From NCBI GenBank assembly GCA_964569025.1, contig CAZMSQ010000012.1, positions 1 to 64,000 of the forward strand: 64,000 nucleotides of DNA, read 5' to 3'. Below the pieces are notes generated by a model that saw nothing but the letters and a program-made list of their open reading frames with translations, made no database searches and was not told the DNA's origin. The DNA comes from CAZMSQ01 sp964569025 (GTDB lineage Bacteria; Bacteroidota; Bacteroidia; Chitinophagales; Saprospiraceae). Position numbers and translations under genes: made by a program. Numbering within the stretch: the first letter of the stretch is position 1; each line of letters starts with the position of its first letter. Of the stretch, positions 16,820 to 26,328 are shown piece after piece.

Positions 16820-18220
16820 CTACTTCCCAATACAAAATCTCGAAAAAATATTCCCCAGCAAGTCATCAGTCGTAACCTGCCCGGTAATTTCACCCAGATG
16901 ATACAGCGCCTGTCGAATATCCATTGCCAGAAAGTCGCCGCTGATGCCGGACTCCAGACCCTCCAGGACAGTGCCTAGGCATGCATCTGCCTTTGACAAG
17001 GCTTCGAAGTGGCGGGCGTTGGTCAGTATGGTAGAGCCCGCAGCAACGCTGCCACCCAGCACCAACTGGGCCAGCTGGCGCCGGAGCCATGGGATGTTCT
17101 GGCGGTTTTGTGCCGATACGGGGACAAAGGCGATTTTCCCGACACCCTGACTGAGCGCATCGGCGTAGTGTGCCTCCTCGGCGTAGGGGTTTAGGTCCAT
17201 CTTGTTGGCTATGAGCATGATGTGGAGACCATCCCGGCTCAGCTTTGCGAGATCTGAGGCCACAGCCTTAGGGGGTGTGTCAATGATGTCGAAGATATAG
17301 AGGAGGACAGAGGACTGCCTGATTTTTTCAAGCGTGCGTGCCACGCCGATTGCTTCGATTTGGTCGCTTGCCTCGCGGATGCCGGCCGTGTCAATAAGCC
17401 TGAAGGGGATGCCTTCGATGGTGATGGTCTCTTCGATGGTGTCGCGGGTGGTGCCAGCTATTTCGCTGACGATGGCTCGCTCTTCGTTGAGCAGGGCATT
17501 GAGGAGGGTACTTTTGCCAGCATTGGGTCTCCCTGCTAGCACCGTGCTAACGCCCTGCTTGATTGCGTTGCCCAACCGGAAAGAGTCCATCAGGTCACCT
17601 ATGATGGTACGGATGCGGTGCACCAGCGCTTTCAGGTCCTGTCGGTCAGCAAACTCTACGTCTTCTTCCGAAAAGTCAAGCTCCAGCTCAATCAGGCTGG
17701 CAAAGTTGATGAGTTCTTCACGGAGGGCATTGATGTCTTTGCTGACGCCTCCCCGCATCTGGTGGAGTGCCACCTGGTGAGCCACTTCTGATTCAGATGC
17801 GATCAAGTCAGCCACAGCCTCTGCCTGACTGAGATCCATCCGGCCATTGAGAAAGGCCCGCATGGTAAATTCACCGGGTTGCGCCAAACGTGCGCCGCGC
17901 TGCATCAGAAGCTGCAGAAGTTGATTGAGAATGTACGGACTGCCGTGGCAGCTGATTTCTACCACATCTTCGCGGGTGTAGGAAGTGGGGGCACGAAAAA
18001 GACCGACAACTACCTCGTCAAGAACCTTTCCATCTGGCCCTTCGATGCTGCCAAAGTGAAGGGTATGGCTTGGCGCATCACTCAAGTCGCGGCCCCGAAA
18101 AACGGTGCCAGTCAACTCAATGGCCCTGTCGCCAGAGAGGCGAATCACACCAATTGCACCCTCACCGGGTGGAGTGGAAAGGGCAACGATTGTGTCGCCA
18201 AGATCAGTGGCACTGTACAT
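16820..18220 (-). CDS. mnmE: tRNA uridine-5-carboxymethylaminomethyl modification GTPase
   Basis: With MnmG it installs the (carboxymethyl)aminomethyl group on wobble uridine of certain tRNAs. The 466 residues comprise an N-terminal folate-binding domain (1-118), a helical domain, and an inserted G domain with GRPNAGKS (230-237), TTRDT, DTAG (277-280) and NKMD. The C-terminus FCIGK carries the essential Cys463. Nothing is missing, so this is the functional copy. A fragmentary second copy lies at 15333-15462. Confidence 0.97.
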   Translation of the reverse strand: MYSATDLGDTIVALSTPPGEGAIGVIRLSGDRAIELTGTVFRGRDLSDAPSHTLHFGSIEGPDGKVLDEVVVGLFRAPTSYTREDVVEISCHGSPYILNQLLQLLMQRGARLAQPGEFTMRAFLNGRMDLSQAEAVADLIASESEVAHQVALHQMRGGVSKDINALREELINFASLIELELDFSEEDVEFADRQDLKALVHRIRTIIGDLMDSFRLGNAIKQGVSTVLAGRPNAGKSTLLNALLNEERAIVSEIAGTTRDTIEETITIEGIPFRLIDTAGIREASDQIEAIGVARTLEKIRQSSVLLYIFDIIDTPPKAVASDLAKLSRDGLHIMLIANKMDLNPYAEEAHYADALSQGVGKIAFVPVSAQNRQNIPWLRRQLAQLVLGGSVAAGSTILTNARHFEALSKADACLGTVLEGLESGISGDFLAMDIRQALYHLGEITGQVTTDDLLGNIFSRFCIGK

Positions 18221-18312
18221 GAGTCGCTCTTCAATATGGGGTGGTGCTCGCAGTACGCGAAGCTATCCATGGGAGAGAACACATCCCCGGACAAACGGTT
18301 GCAGGGGCTATG

Positions 18313-19524
18313 TTATTCATGAGACACATCCCGTGGCGGAGCTGTGGCATGAAACTCACTGGCCACAATGTCTGCATATTTGTCGAGCAATTCCGAAATC
18401 CGATCATGGCTTTCAGACCGGATGATGACTCCTACATGGTGGTCTTTGTCGAGCGTCCAGCATACTTCCGGATCGCTGAAATGGCTGTAGTCGGCCTGTG
18501 GATAACGGGATAGGGAAACGATGATACCTGCGTGTTCGCGACGGGTTTCCGGAAGTTGGTAAATACGCCCGCGGGCCATAGCCGATTCAAGGCGCGCCCA
18601 TTCTGACCAGAGGTTGAGCCCAGAAGCGGCCTCTACCATTTCGGCGAGGTGTGCACCGCCTACCCGTGAGCTGGTTTCCAGAAAATGAAACTGACCGGTT
18701 TCGCGGTCCCTGATAAATTCAGAATGGCTGGCACTGTACTGCATACCAAATGCCTTCATGACTGAGGCATTCAACTGCCGCAGTACTGTGTCTTCCTCCT
18801 GCCCGTAGGGCACAGTCTGCGAACGGAATATGCCGCCCCCCTGAGAAACAGTCAAGGGTGGGCTAAGATATTTCGACACCCGCGTGAAAATGACCTTACC
18901 GGCACTGGAAATGGAGTCAACATGGTAGACATCTCCCGGTTTGAACTGTTCGACCAGATAGCGGTGACGCCGCTCCCCAAGCCTGTCGAGGTGAGCCATG
19001 AGTTCTTCTTCAGAAGATACCTTGCTGATGCCGATGGCCGAAGCTTCAAACCGGGGTTTAACGACCCATGGCGGCTCAGTCATGGCTGCATATGATTTGA
19101 CATCCTCGTCGTGAAACAGGGCACTAAATGGGGGCACGGTGATGCCTGCTTCTTCAGCCTTGAATCTCATGGCCAGTTTGTCCCGAAAATATCGAGCAGT
19201 GGTTTCGCCCATCCCCGGGAATCGAAATTCTTCGCGAAGCGTAGCAGTCCGCTCAACATCAAAATCGTCGAGTGCCACAATGCGATCTACCTTATGGTGG
19301 CGCATAAAGCTGGCAAGCCCCGCTTTGAAATCCTCGAGATTCCAAATGCAGTGTGGATTGGCCTGCACATAGAATATATCGTCAAGAATCTCCCTCGGCC
19401 ACGGCTTATCTCGCTCATCGTCGCCTGTAACCAGAAAAACCCGATGGCCTTCAGCCTTGAGGGTTCTCAAAAAGTCAACTCCCTTGAACTCACAGGAAAT
19501 ACAGAGAAAGGTCTTTGCATCCAT
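18313..19524 (-). CDS. ATP-grasp ligase domain protein
   Basis: A 403-residue ATP-grasp protein. An N-terminal Rossmann-like pre-ATP-grasp part (about 1-110, including VALDDFDVERTATLREEF) is followed by the ATP-binding fold with PPWVVKPRFEASAIGISKV (nucleotide-binding strand and loop), YLVEQFKPGDVYHVDS, and the metal-binding end FHFLETSSRVGGAHL. Such enzymes join a carboxylate to an amine or thiol, but the substrates cannot be predicted. It begins 36 nt after glgC on the same strand and is probably co-transcribed with glgA-glgC, a pairing with no obvious biochemical reason. I chose the ATG at 19524; a GTG at 19560 is possible. Confidence 0.82.
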   Translation of the reverse strand: MDAKTFLCISCEFKGVDFLRTLKAEGHRVFLVTGDDERDKPWPREILDDIFYVQANPHCIWNLEDFKAGLASFMRHHKVDRIVALDDFDVERTATLREEFRFPGMGETTARYFRDKLAMRFKAEEAGITVPPFSALFHDEDVKSYAAMTEPPWVVKPRFEASAIGISKVSSEEELMAHLDRLGERRHRYLVEQFKPGDVYHVDSISSAGKVIFTRVSKYLSPPLTVSQGGGIFRSQTVPYGQEEDTVLRQLNASVMKAFGMQYSASHSEFIRDRETGQFHFLETSSRVGGAHLAEMVEAASGLNLWSEWARLESAMARGRIYQLPETRREHAGIIVSLSRYPQADYSHFSDPEVCWTLDKDHHVGVIIRSESHDRISELLDKYADIVASEFHATAPPRDVSHE

Positions 19525-19560
19525 GGCAGAATCAATTATTTGCACATTATCTCGAATCAC

Positions 19561-20847
19561 TCAGACAGCCGGGCTGCCCAATCCGATGACGGTCCCATTT
19601 GGAATCACAGCATTCTTTTTTACGACCACAATGCCATCCTTGATGCAATACTGCTCAGTTTCGGTATTGTCGAGTGAAGAATGGCCGCGAATCACTACAT
19701 CGTTTCCTATGCACACGTTCTTGTCAATAATAGCCCTTTCGATGGTGCAGTTTCGACCGATACCCATGGCTGGAGTGCCTTCTTCAAGGGCCATGATTTG
19801 TTCGAGGGTTTGGAAATAGTCATTCCCCATTACGATCGCATGGGTAATCATGGTTTTCTCACCTATTCGCGAGCGTATACCGATAATGGAGCGCTCCACC
19901 TTGTCGGCATGAATAATGCTTCCTTCAGCGACCACGGAATAGTTGAACTTGGTGCCGAAAACTTTAGATGGAGCCAGCAGGCGGGGCCGGGTATAGACTG
20001 CTTTTTCGTTGTCAAAAAGGTTGAACTCAGGCACCGGGTCGGTCAGCTCGATATTTGCCTCAAAGAATGAGCTGATGTTTCCGATATCTGTCCAATACCC
20101 GTCAAACTCGAAGCTGGCCACACGGTACCCTTCATTGATCGCAGTCGGGATGATTTCCTTTCCGAAATCAACGGCGTCTTGTTTTTCCTCAAACAGTTTG
20201 TGCAATGCCTCCCGATTGAAAATATAAATGCCCATGCTGGCAAGATATACCCGTCCTTTCCCCTGATTTTCAGGAGAGACTTCCGAGGTCCAGTCGGATA
20301 AAATATCAGCTGAAGGCTTTTCAACAAATCTGGTGATGGCATTCTGTTCCACTTTCATAATCCCGAATGAGGGCGCATAGCGAGCGGAGACTGGAATGGT
20401 TGCAATGGTGATGTCAGCTTGTTGCTCGAGATGGTATTTGGCCATGGCTTCGAAGTCCATCTGATAGAGCTGGTCGCCAGAAAGAATCAGGATGTAATCG
20501 TAGTCATGGTTGTCGAGGTGGTGCATGCTTTGCCGTACTGCATCTGCAGTGCCTTGAAACCATTTGTCGCTTGACGGGGTCTGCTCGGCGGCGAGAATAT
20601 CGACAAATCCGTGGGTAAAAAGATCGAAGTTGTAGGTATTCTTAATGTGCTGGTTGAGGGAGGCGGAATTGAACTGAGTGAGCACAAACATGCGCCTTAC
20701 GCCGGAATTGAGGCAATTGGAAATGGGAATGTCGATGAGCCGGTACTTTCCGCCAATTGGTACGGCGGGCTTTGACCGGTCTTTTGTCAGAGGATAGAGC
20801 CGTGAACCGGCCCCGCCGCCAAGTATCAGAGAAATCATTTTTATCAT
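19561..20847 (-). CDS. glgC: glucose-1-phosphate adenylyltransferase
   Basis: It makes ADP-glucose from glucose-1-phosphate and ATP, the committed step of bacterial glycogen synthesis. The 428-residue protein has the nucleotidyltransferase signature LGGGAGSRLYPLTKDRSKPA followed by GGKYRLIDIPISNC, and the substrate loop FVEKPS. Its C-terminal left-handed beta-helix includes NCTIERAIIDKNVCIG. I chose the ATG at 20847, with 20838 an alternative. It lies 40 nt after glgA in the same direction. Confidence 0.96.
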   Translation of the reverse strand: MIKMISLILGGGAGSRLYPLTKDRSKPAVPIGGKYRLIDIPISNCLNSGVRRMFVLTQFNSASLNQHIKNTYNFDLFTHGFVDILAAEQTPSSDKWFQGTADAVRQSMHHLDNHDYDYILILSGDQLYQMDFEAMAKYHLEQQADITIATIPVSARYAPSFGIMKVEQNAITRFVEKPSADILSDWTSEVSPENQGKGRVYLASMGIYIFNREALHKLFEEKQDAVDFGKEIIPTAINEGYRVASFEFDGYWTDIGNISSFFEANIELTDPVPEFNLFDNEKAVYTRPRLLAPSKVFGTKFNYSVVAEGSIIHADKVERSIIGIRSRIGEKTMITHAIVMGNDYFQTLEQIMALEEGTPAMGIGRNCTIERAIIDKNVCIGNDVVIRGHSSLDNTETEQYCIKDGIVVVKKNAVIPNGTVIGLGSPAV

Positions 20848-20887
20848 AGTCTGTGCGTTCTGGTGGTACAAGAGTCCTGTATTTTAT

Positions 20888-22321
20888 TCAAAGATCAGTC
20901 AATTCGCGGTAAAGTGAAAGATATCTGGCGGCCGACCGGCTCCAGGAAAAGTCGAGTGCCATGATTCGCTGGCGAAGCGCAGCAAGGCTGCCAGCATCTT
21001 TGTAGAGGTGAGTGGCTCGCATCAGCGCAACAGCAATATCATGAGCGCTGTACTGCTGAAACTGCAGCCCGCGACCGTCCTCATCTCCCACATCGGGCAC
21101 CGTATCTTTCAGTCCGCCAACACGACGTACCACCGGTACGGTGCCATATCGCATGGCATACATTTGGTTGAGGCCGCAGGGCTCAACCCTGGAAGGCATC
21201 AACAGAAAATCAGCGCCGGCATACAGCTGGTGAGCCAGCGCCTCATTGTACTCGAGAGATGCATCTACATATCCCGGGTATAAATGGGACATTCTCCGAA
21301 ACTCCTCTTCAAGCCACGGATTACCGGTGCCCAGTATGACAAAAGCTGCCGCACCGCCTTCTCTCAGGAACAGAGGGATGGCTGCAGGGAGCAGATCAGC
21401 CCCTTTTTCGCCAACCAGCCGGCCTATAAAGGCAACCAGTGGCAGACGCGGATTGAGGCGGAAGCGATGTGCCAGCGCCTCTTTGTTGGCGGCCTTGAAG
21501 GTCGCGATATCGGAACCCAATGGAGTGTCAATCATGGGGTCGGTGGCCGGATCCCAGATTTGGGTGTCGATGCCGTTCAGGATGCCCTGCGATTTGGCCC
21601 ATTCGCTCCCAAAAAGCCACTCCATGCCATTGGAGTCGTGGCGAAGCTCCTCCAGATACCCCGGAGAAACAGTAGTTAGCCGCCATGAACAGCGGATACC
21701 AGTTGCCAGTGGATTGATACGGTCTTCCCAATCGAGCAGTCCCCGGGCGTAGCTGTCAAAAAACGGGAGGAGATAGAGTTTTTCCCAGGAGAATGAGCCG
21801 GTATACTGCCCGTTATGCACGGTAAACACCGTCGGGATGTGGGCGAGGTCTTTGTACTCAGGGCAGTGGGCTATCATAAAGGGGATAAGCCCTGTATGAT
21901 GATCGTGGCAGTGAAGGAGGGCAGGTTGGTTTGGTAGGTCCTGAATCCATTTGAGAACGGCCTGCTGGAAGACCAGATTGCGCTCCACTTCGTCGCCATA
22001 GCCAATACCGTCCGGGCCGGTATAGACGCCTTCCCTGTCAAAGAGCCCCCGGCTACTCACGACCATGAGGGGGAATCCCAGTGACGGGCCGCGGTATTCT
22101 TCGATGACGTAAGGTACGAGGCCATTGTGTAGCCTGACAAACCCTCGCGACAGCTCTGCAAACTGCTGCCTGCGCATCCAGGAGGTGCGGTGCTTCGGAA
22201 TGATGACGGAAGTATCGACTCCGAGTTGATTCAAGGCTTTCGGCAGTGCACCGGCAACGTCACCGAGACCCCCAGCTTTCGCTGCCGGATAGCATTCTGT
22301 GCTGACGTGAAGTATCCTCAT
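20888..22321 (-). CDS. glgA: glycogen (starch) synthase, GT5
   Basis: It transfers glucose from ADP-glucose to the non-reducing end of alpha-1,4-glucan. The 477 residues are family-typical for GT-B glycosyltransferase family 5. The N-terminal KAGGLGDV (15-22) binds ADP-glucose. VFTVHNGQYTG, TVSPGYLEE and GILNGID mark the catalytic cleft, and LMPSRVEPCGLNQMYAMRYGT is the C-terminal nucleotide-sugar motif. The ATG at 22321 gives the canonical MRILHVSTE start. It is first in the glgA-glgC-ATP-grasp series. Confidence 0.96.
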   Translation of the reverse strand: MRILHVSTECYPAAKAGGLGDVAGALPKALNQLGVDTSVIIPKHRTSWMRRQQFAELSRGFVRLHNGLVPYVIEEYRGPSLGFPLMVVSSRGLFDREGVYTGPDGIGYGDEVERNLVFQQAVLKWIQDLPNQPALLHCHDHHTGLIPFMIAHCPEYKDLAHIPTVFTVHNGQYTGSFSWEKLYLLPFFDSYARGLLDWEDRINPLATGIRCSWRLTTVSPGYLEELRHDSNGMEWLFGSEWAKSQGILNGIDTQIWDPATDPMIDTPLGSDIATFKAANKEALAHRFRLNPRLPLVAFIGRLVGEKGADLLPAAIPLFLREGGAAAFVILGTGNPWLEEEFRRMSHLYPGYVDASLEYNEALAHQLYAGADFLLMPSRVEPCGLNQMYAMRYGTVPVVRRVGGLKDTVPDVGDEDGRGLQFQQYSAHDIAVALMRATHLYKDAGSLAALRQRIMALDFSWSRSAARYLSLYRELTDL

Positions 22322-22339
22322 GAGCAAGGTGTCGTGGCC

Positions 22340-22359
22340 AGACAACGGTTTTGTTGTCT
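22340..22359 (-). promoter_or_regulatory. hairpin in the glgA leader
   Basis: AGACAAC / GTTGTCT, a 7-bp perfect stem with a 6-nt loop, stands about 18 nt before the glgA ATG, close enough to affect ribosome access. It is followed by no T run. Confidence 0.3.
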
Positions 22360-22366
22360 CACTTGC

Positions 22367-22416
22367 TAAAAATAGGCAATTTTGACAAAGCCTGAAGCGC
22401 TTTTGCCAAAATTGCC
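22367..22416 (-). terminator. terminator of the 22435-23226 gene
   Basis: A perfect 10-bp repeat (GGCAATTTTG / CAAAATTGCC) continues inward as CAAAAGC / GCTTTG and is followed on the minus strand by TATTTTTAG. It separates the secreted-protein gene from glgA. Confidence 0.8.
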
Positions 22417-22434
22417 TTCCCTTTTTGAATTCTC

Positions 22435-23226
22435 CTACCGCAAGAGCGGAGCAGCTAACAGAGTGGTGCTACCCTGTCGGATTTCCAGAGCATACGTGCC
22501 GGGGTCGAGATGATGAGGGATGGGAATAGTGAGATGCGGTGATGTTGGTTGCAAGGCGATGGGTTCCTGCCATAAGACCGCTCCCTTTGCGTTCCGAATC
22601 AGCCATTCTCCCCTTCCCGATGCCTGAGGGGAAAGTCTGACGGTACGGCTCCCATCACCAGCTGAGGTGGGCATACATGTAGACAGGAGGAAGGTTCCGT
22701 CGTCAATAAGGGTAAATGACTCGAACACCCGGCAGTTATTGCCAGGTTGGCGGATTTCTACGGTGTAGTACCCGGGAGGGAGCCCCCCGATAACTGACTG
22801 GTAGACCCCAAGGGAGACAAACATTGTTCCTTCGAACATGGACCAGGCATATTCGAATGGACCCTCTCCATGAGGGGTGACTGAAATGGTGAACCCGGCT
22901 CCGCCGGTACCGCCCTGGATGGATGTTTCGATATCCATGCAATAGCCAACCCACTGGCTGATCTGGAAGGTATCACCTGATGCCAGCATGGCAGTGAGGT
23001 GATAGGTGCCAGTATCTTCAAGCCCGTAAATACTCTGAAAGGGTGCCATAAATCCACCCGGCCCGGACCATGCCCAAGTGGCACCATCCAAATCGGGGCC
23101 GGTTTCAACTACGATGGCGCCGGTGGCTTGATCGGGTGAGCAAATGCAGGTAACGTCGAATTCCACCTGCTGGGTGCGAGCAGCCATTGTGCCCATCAGC
23201 ATGAGGCACAGAAAAAATGTTTTCAT
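22435..23226 (-). CDS. secreted protein with SprB-like repeat region and probable T9SS C-terminal domain
   Basis: The 263-residue product begins with a signal peptide (1-18, ending MAARTQ). The body resembles SprB/PKD-type beta-sandwich repeats (for example TGAIVVETGP, then GTGGAGFTISVTPHGEGPFEYAW and GLPPGYYTVEIRQPGNNC). The last 70 residues end in GTYALEIRQGSTTLLAAPLL, which resembles a type A T9SS sorting domain. It is probably exported to or through the outer membrane. Function is not recognisable. Its upstream region shares a nearly identical 20-bp element with the secreted protein gene at 56601-59195. Confidence 0.7.
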   Translation of the reverse strand: MKTFFLCLMLMGTMAARTQQVEFDVTCICSPDQATGAIVVETGPDLDGATWAWSGPGGFMAPFQSIYGLEDTGTYHLTAMLASGDTFQISQWVGYCMDIETSIQGGTGGAGFTISVTPHGEGPFEYAWSMFEGTMFVSLGVYQSVIGGLPPGYYTVEIRQPGNNCRVFESFTLIDDGTFLLSTCMPTSAGDGSRTVRLSPQASGRGEWLIRNAKGAVLWQEPIALQPTSPHLTIPIPHHLDPGTYALEIRQGSTTLLAAPLLR

Positions 23227-23259
23227 AGGTCAGTGGTTAAGGTGAAGAAATGGATTCAC

Positions 23260-23294
23260 CTTATAGAGATGATGTGAAAGGGGAAATTCCACAC
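23260..23294 (-). promoter_or_regulatory. shared upstream element, copy A
   Basis: On the minus strand the element begins GTGTGGAATTTCCCCTTTCA and continues to CTATAAG, ending 33 nt before the ATG at 23226. The 20-bp part matches copy B (59251-59270) at 19 of 20 positions. GGAATTTCC is a near-perfect palindrome, as expected for a dimeric regulator. Confidence 0.65.
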
Positions 23295-23336
23295 ATTTTT
23301 GGCACTTTTTTTCAAAAAAGGGCCCATTTTTTACAC

Positions 23337-24851
23337 TCAACCGCCTTTTTTGGCAGAAAAATGCTGTGTGAGCCAGTTGGTCAGCAGTCGGGGACCGAAG
23401 CCGGTGGCGCTTTTGTCGCGGGAGAGACCGGACTCTCCGAAGGCCACCCCGGCGATATCCATGTGGGCCCAGTTGGTGTGCCCTTCGATGAAGTGCTCGA
23501 GAAACTTTCCGGCGGTGATAGCTCCGGCTGCGGGTCTTGCGCTGAGGTTACGCACATCGGCGATATCGGAGACCATTTCCTCGGCATAGTCTTCCCACAG
23601 TGGCAGGCGCCAAACCCGCTCACCGGTGGTCATTCCTGAGTGGAAGAGGCTGTCGGCCAGCTCATCGCTGTTGCTCATCATGGCTGCGCATGCGTAGCCA
23701 AAGGTGCGGATGGCACTGCCGGTGAGTGTGGCCAGGTCGATGAGATACTCCGGGTTATATTTCCTGACCGTCCAGGAGAGCGCATCGGCAAGGATGAGGC
23801 GCCCTTCAGCGTCGGTATCGATGACTTCGATGGTTTTACCGGAGTAGGAGTCGAGTACGTCTCCCGGCTTGATTGACAGTGCGTCCACGCTGTTGTCGGT
23901 AGCGGGCACCACCCCAACCAGATGCACCGGCAGGCTCAGGCGGGCTGCCAGTTCCATGGTGCCGAGTACCGCAGCAGCTCCGCCCATGTCACTTTTCATA
24001 TAGTGCATATTGGTCGAAGGCTTGATTGACAAACCGCCAGTATCGAATGTGACACCCTTGCCAACCAGCGCAACTGGCTGGCTGTTAATTGGTTGGGCTG
24101 GCCGGTACTCGGTGACAATCAGGCAGGCAGGGTGCTCGCTGCCTCTGTTGACACCCAGAAGGGCATGCATACCCATCTCCTCAAGCTCGTCGCGACCGAT
24201 GGCAGCGGCTTGATAACCAAACTGGCGGGCAGAAGCGGCGGCCCACTGGGCGAGGTCAGCCGGTGTTTTTTTGTTGGACGGCGCATTGACAAGCTCCATG
24301 ATACGGAGCTGGGTGGAAGCAGTGGCAGTGGCAATTTGACTTCCATCCGTGGCCGCTGGGACGGCAGATTCGTTGGTCAGGATACCCACCTTCGCCTCTG
24401 GCCCTCGAAGAGGGTGGGGCGGACGTTTTTCCGGGTCTTTATACAACCCGGTTTCATAACTGCCAAGCATCAAACCGCTGATGGCTGCATCACTTAATAA
24501 GCCGATATCCGCATCTGCAAAGTGCCGCAGATCGAGCACAGCGGTGCCCTGAAAGTAAGAACGCCGCTTGTGAGACAGCGTTTTAAATGCCTTCTGTACC
24601 TTTTCAAAGCGGAGAGGCTCAGGAAGGGGAATGAGGACTACCCTGGTACCTGACTGGCTGAAAACCAAAAGTGACTCGCCATTATCTCCATTGTAGACAG
24701 GTGAGATGTTGCGACTCTGGGGAATGCCGAACTCTGTCAGTCTATCAGGAAGGCCGCCACTTTGCCATTGGTGCTTTGTGAAAGGAAACAGACGGGTTTG
24801 GTCCTGGGAATCGTTGCTATGGAGGAGTGTCTCAACAATCATATCTGTCAT
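23337..24851 (-). CDS. pepA: leucyl aminopeptidase (M17)
   Basis: A cytosolic two-metal aminopeptidase that removes N-terminal residues from peptides. The 504-residue protein has the catalytic metal-binding set K265 and D270 (VGKGVTFDTGGL), D288 (MKSDMGG), and D347/E349 with R351 in the family signature DTDAEGRL. The substrate and active-site loop LATLTGS is also present. It follows the esterase gene by 25 nt on the same strand, so the two are probably co-transcribed. The N-terminal third is poorly conserved in this family, as expected. Confidence 0.94.
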   Translation of the reverse strand: MTDMIVETLLHSNDSQDQTRLFPFTKHQWQSGGLPDRLTEFGIPQSRNISPVYNGDNGESLLVFSQSGTRVVLIPLPEPLRFEKVQKAFKTLSHKRRSYFQGTAVLDLRHFADADIGLLSDAAISGLMLGSYETGLYKDPEKRPPHPLRGPEAKVGILTNESAVPAATDGSQIATATASTQLRIMELVNAPSNKKTPADLAQWAAASARQFGYQAAAIGRDELEEMGMHALLGVNRGSEHPACLIVTEYRPAQPINSQPVALVGKGVTFDTGGLSIKPSTNMHYMKSDMGGAAAVLGTMELAARLSLPVHLVGVVPATDNSVDALSIKPGDVLDSYSGKTIEVIDTDAEGRLILADALSWTVRKYNPEYLIDLATLTGSAIRTFGYACAAMMSNSDELADSLFHSGMTTGERVWRLPLWEDYAEEMVSDIADVRNLSARPAAGAITAGKFLEHFIEGHTNWAHMDIAGVAFGESGLSRDKSATGFGPRLLTNWLTQHFSAKKGG

Positions 24852-24876
24852 TTGTACGGGTGCAGCTTACATTCAG

Positions 24877-26055
24877 CTACACTTGCCTCTCATCATTGAG
24901 GGTGTGGGTTAGAATGGGCTTTTTGGAAAACAACCACCTCAGGGCGTCCGGAAATTCACGGCCCCAGCTGGATTCCTGATGGCGACCCTGTGGGTCAATC
25001 TCTACTTGGAGCCTGATTCTGGCCCGGTCCCCCATGCCGCGCATCTCAAGGGTTTCCCGGAGATTCTCAATATGCAACACCATATTAGAACCCTCTTGCT
25101 CCCCGCCGTATACATAGATGTCCATCGGATGGGGAGCCGCAAAGTCCATAAATTTAAAGCTGAAGGCCGGAGTCACCCACAGCGAGGGCGAAAAAACCAT
25201 CAACTTGCTGAAAACATGGGGATAGCGCAGGCCTGCATACATTGTAATAAGCCCACCCATCGAACTGCCACCGATGCCTGTATGGATTCGGTCAGGCAGT
25301 GTCCTGAAATGAGTATCAATGTACGGCTTGAGTGTTTCGGCCAAAAAACGGATGTACTTTCTGCCATCTCCCCGGCCCAACTTTGTTGGAATGGAAGGCG
25401 TATACTCACGAATTCTGTCTTCTTGTGCATGGTCTATCGCAATGACAATCACCTCATGCTCGCCAGATTCGGCCAGCATGGCCAGTTTCTTGTCAACACC
25501 CCAGGTTCCAAAAGGTGCATGGTCTTCAAACAGGTTCTGCCCATCCTGGAGGTACAGCACGGGATAGCGCTTATCTGACTGATGATAGTCCCATGGCAGA
25601 AGGGCAGAAATACGTCGGGTGCGAATCAACTGCGGGATTTCAAAAGCTTCATGGATGACCTGAATGAGGGGCAGAAACCGGGCCTGAAACGAGGCATCTG
25701 TTTGCCATGCAGGCACGAAATCCTTGACAATTCCACCCGGCACCTTCAGCATGCGGTTTGGAATGGGCCGGCCATGGCTGTCGAGCTCCTGATCGTGCCA
25801 GCCACCACGTGTATACTTGTATTCAAGCGGCCGCGGCAGAGAGTGGTCCCCTGGGAAAACATACCGGTATTTTCTTTCCTGGATAAGTTCCATCCGGTAC
25901 TGCTCGTCTTTGACCCGCCACCCGTTGAAATTTCCGGCAATAAAAACGGGACGGTCATCATCAATGGCTGTAGTGACCTCCAGCATGAGACTGTCCGAAA
26001 GTGTCGTGAACGGAAATCCGGGATAAGCTTGCATCTGAGCCATCGGCATATTCAT
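24877..26055 (-). CDS. Fes-like esterase with N-terminal glycogen-binding-like domain
   Basis: A 392-residue alpha/beta hydrolase of the putative esterase (enterochelin esterase-like, family D) type. Residues about 15-120 form an E-set/CBM48-like domain (FIAGNFNGWRVKDE... YKYTRGGW), and the hydrolase follows (LLPWDYHQSDKRYPVLYLQDGQNLF). The nucleophile elbow is GGSSMGG, and HIHTGIGG precedes it. The acid and His lie in the C-terminal third (YGGEQEG; EGRHQESSWG-like end). Related enzymes hydrolyse siderophore, sugar or acyl esters. No siderophore genes are near, so the substrate is unknown. I chose the ATG at 26055; two further ATGs follow within 12 nt. Confidence 0.85.
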   Translation of the reverse strand: MNMPMAQMQAYPGFPFTTLSDSLMLEVTTAIDDDRPVFIAGNFNGWRVKDEQYRMELIQERKYRYVFPGDHSLPRPLEYKYTRGGWHDQELDSHGRPIPNRMLKVPGGIVKDFVPAWQTDASFQARFLPLIQVIHEAFEIPQLIRTRRISALLPWDYHQSDKRYPVLYLQDGQNLFEDHAPFGTWGVDKKLAMLAESGEHEVIVIAIDHAQEDRIREYTPSIPTKLGRGDGRKYIRFLAETLKPYIDTHFRTLPDRIHTGIGGSSMGGLITMYAGLRYPHVFSKLMVFSPSLWVTPAFSFKFMDFAAPHPMDIYVYGGEQEGSNMVLHIENLRETLEMRGMGDRARIRLQVEIDPQGRHQESSWGREFPDALRWLFSKKPILTHTLNDERQV

Positions 26056-26328
26056 TTCCCCTTCAGGGCGACTGTCACTTTGGCTCAAAACGACAAGCCA
26101 AAGTGAACAAGGATGTAGAGCAACGCATCATGTACAAGGACGCGGCGTAGGTCAATACAGTCAGTAAATGTAGGGTTTTATCCCTGAATTTTTGTCAATT
26201 CGACATCCGTTTATTGGGCAGACTTTGCGTTTCCCGCATGAACTTTTCGGTGGGTTTTGGAATTAACCATACAACCACAGACGGAGATTCGACTGTGGGG
26301 TATTCTTCAATTTAAATCCATATACACC

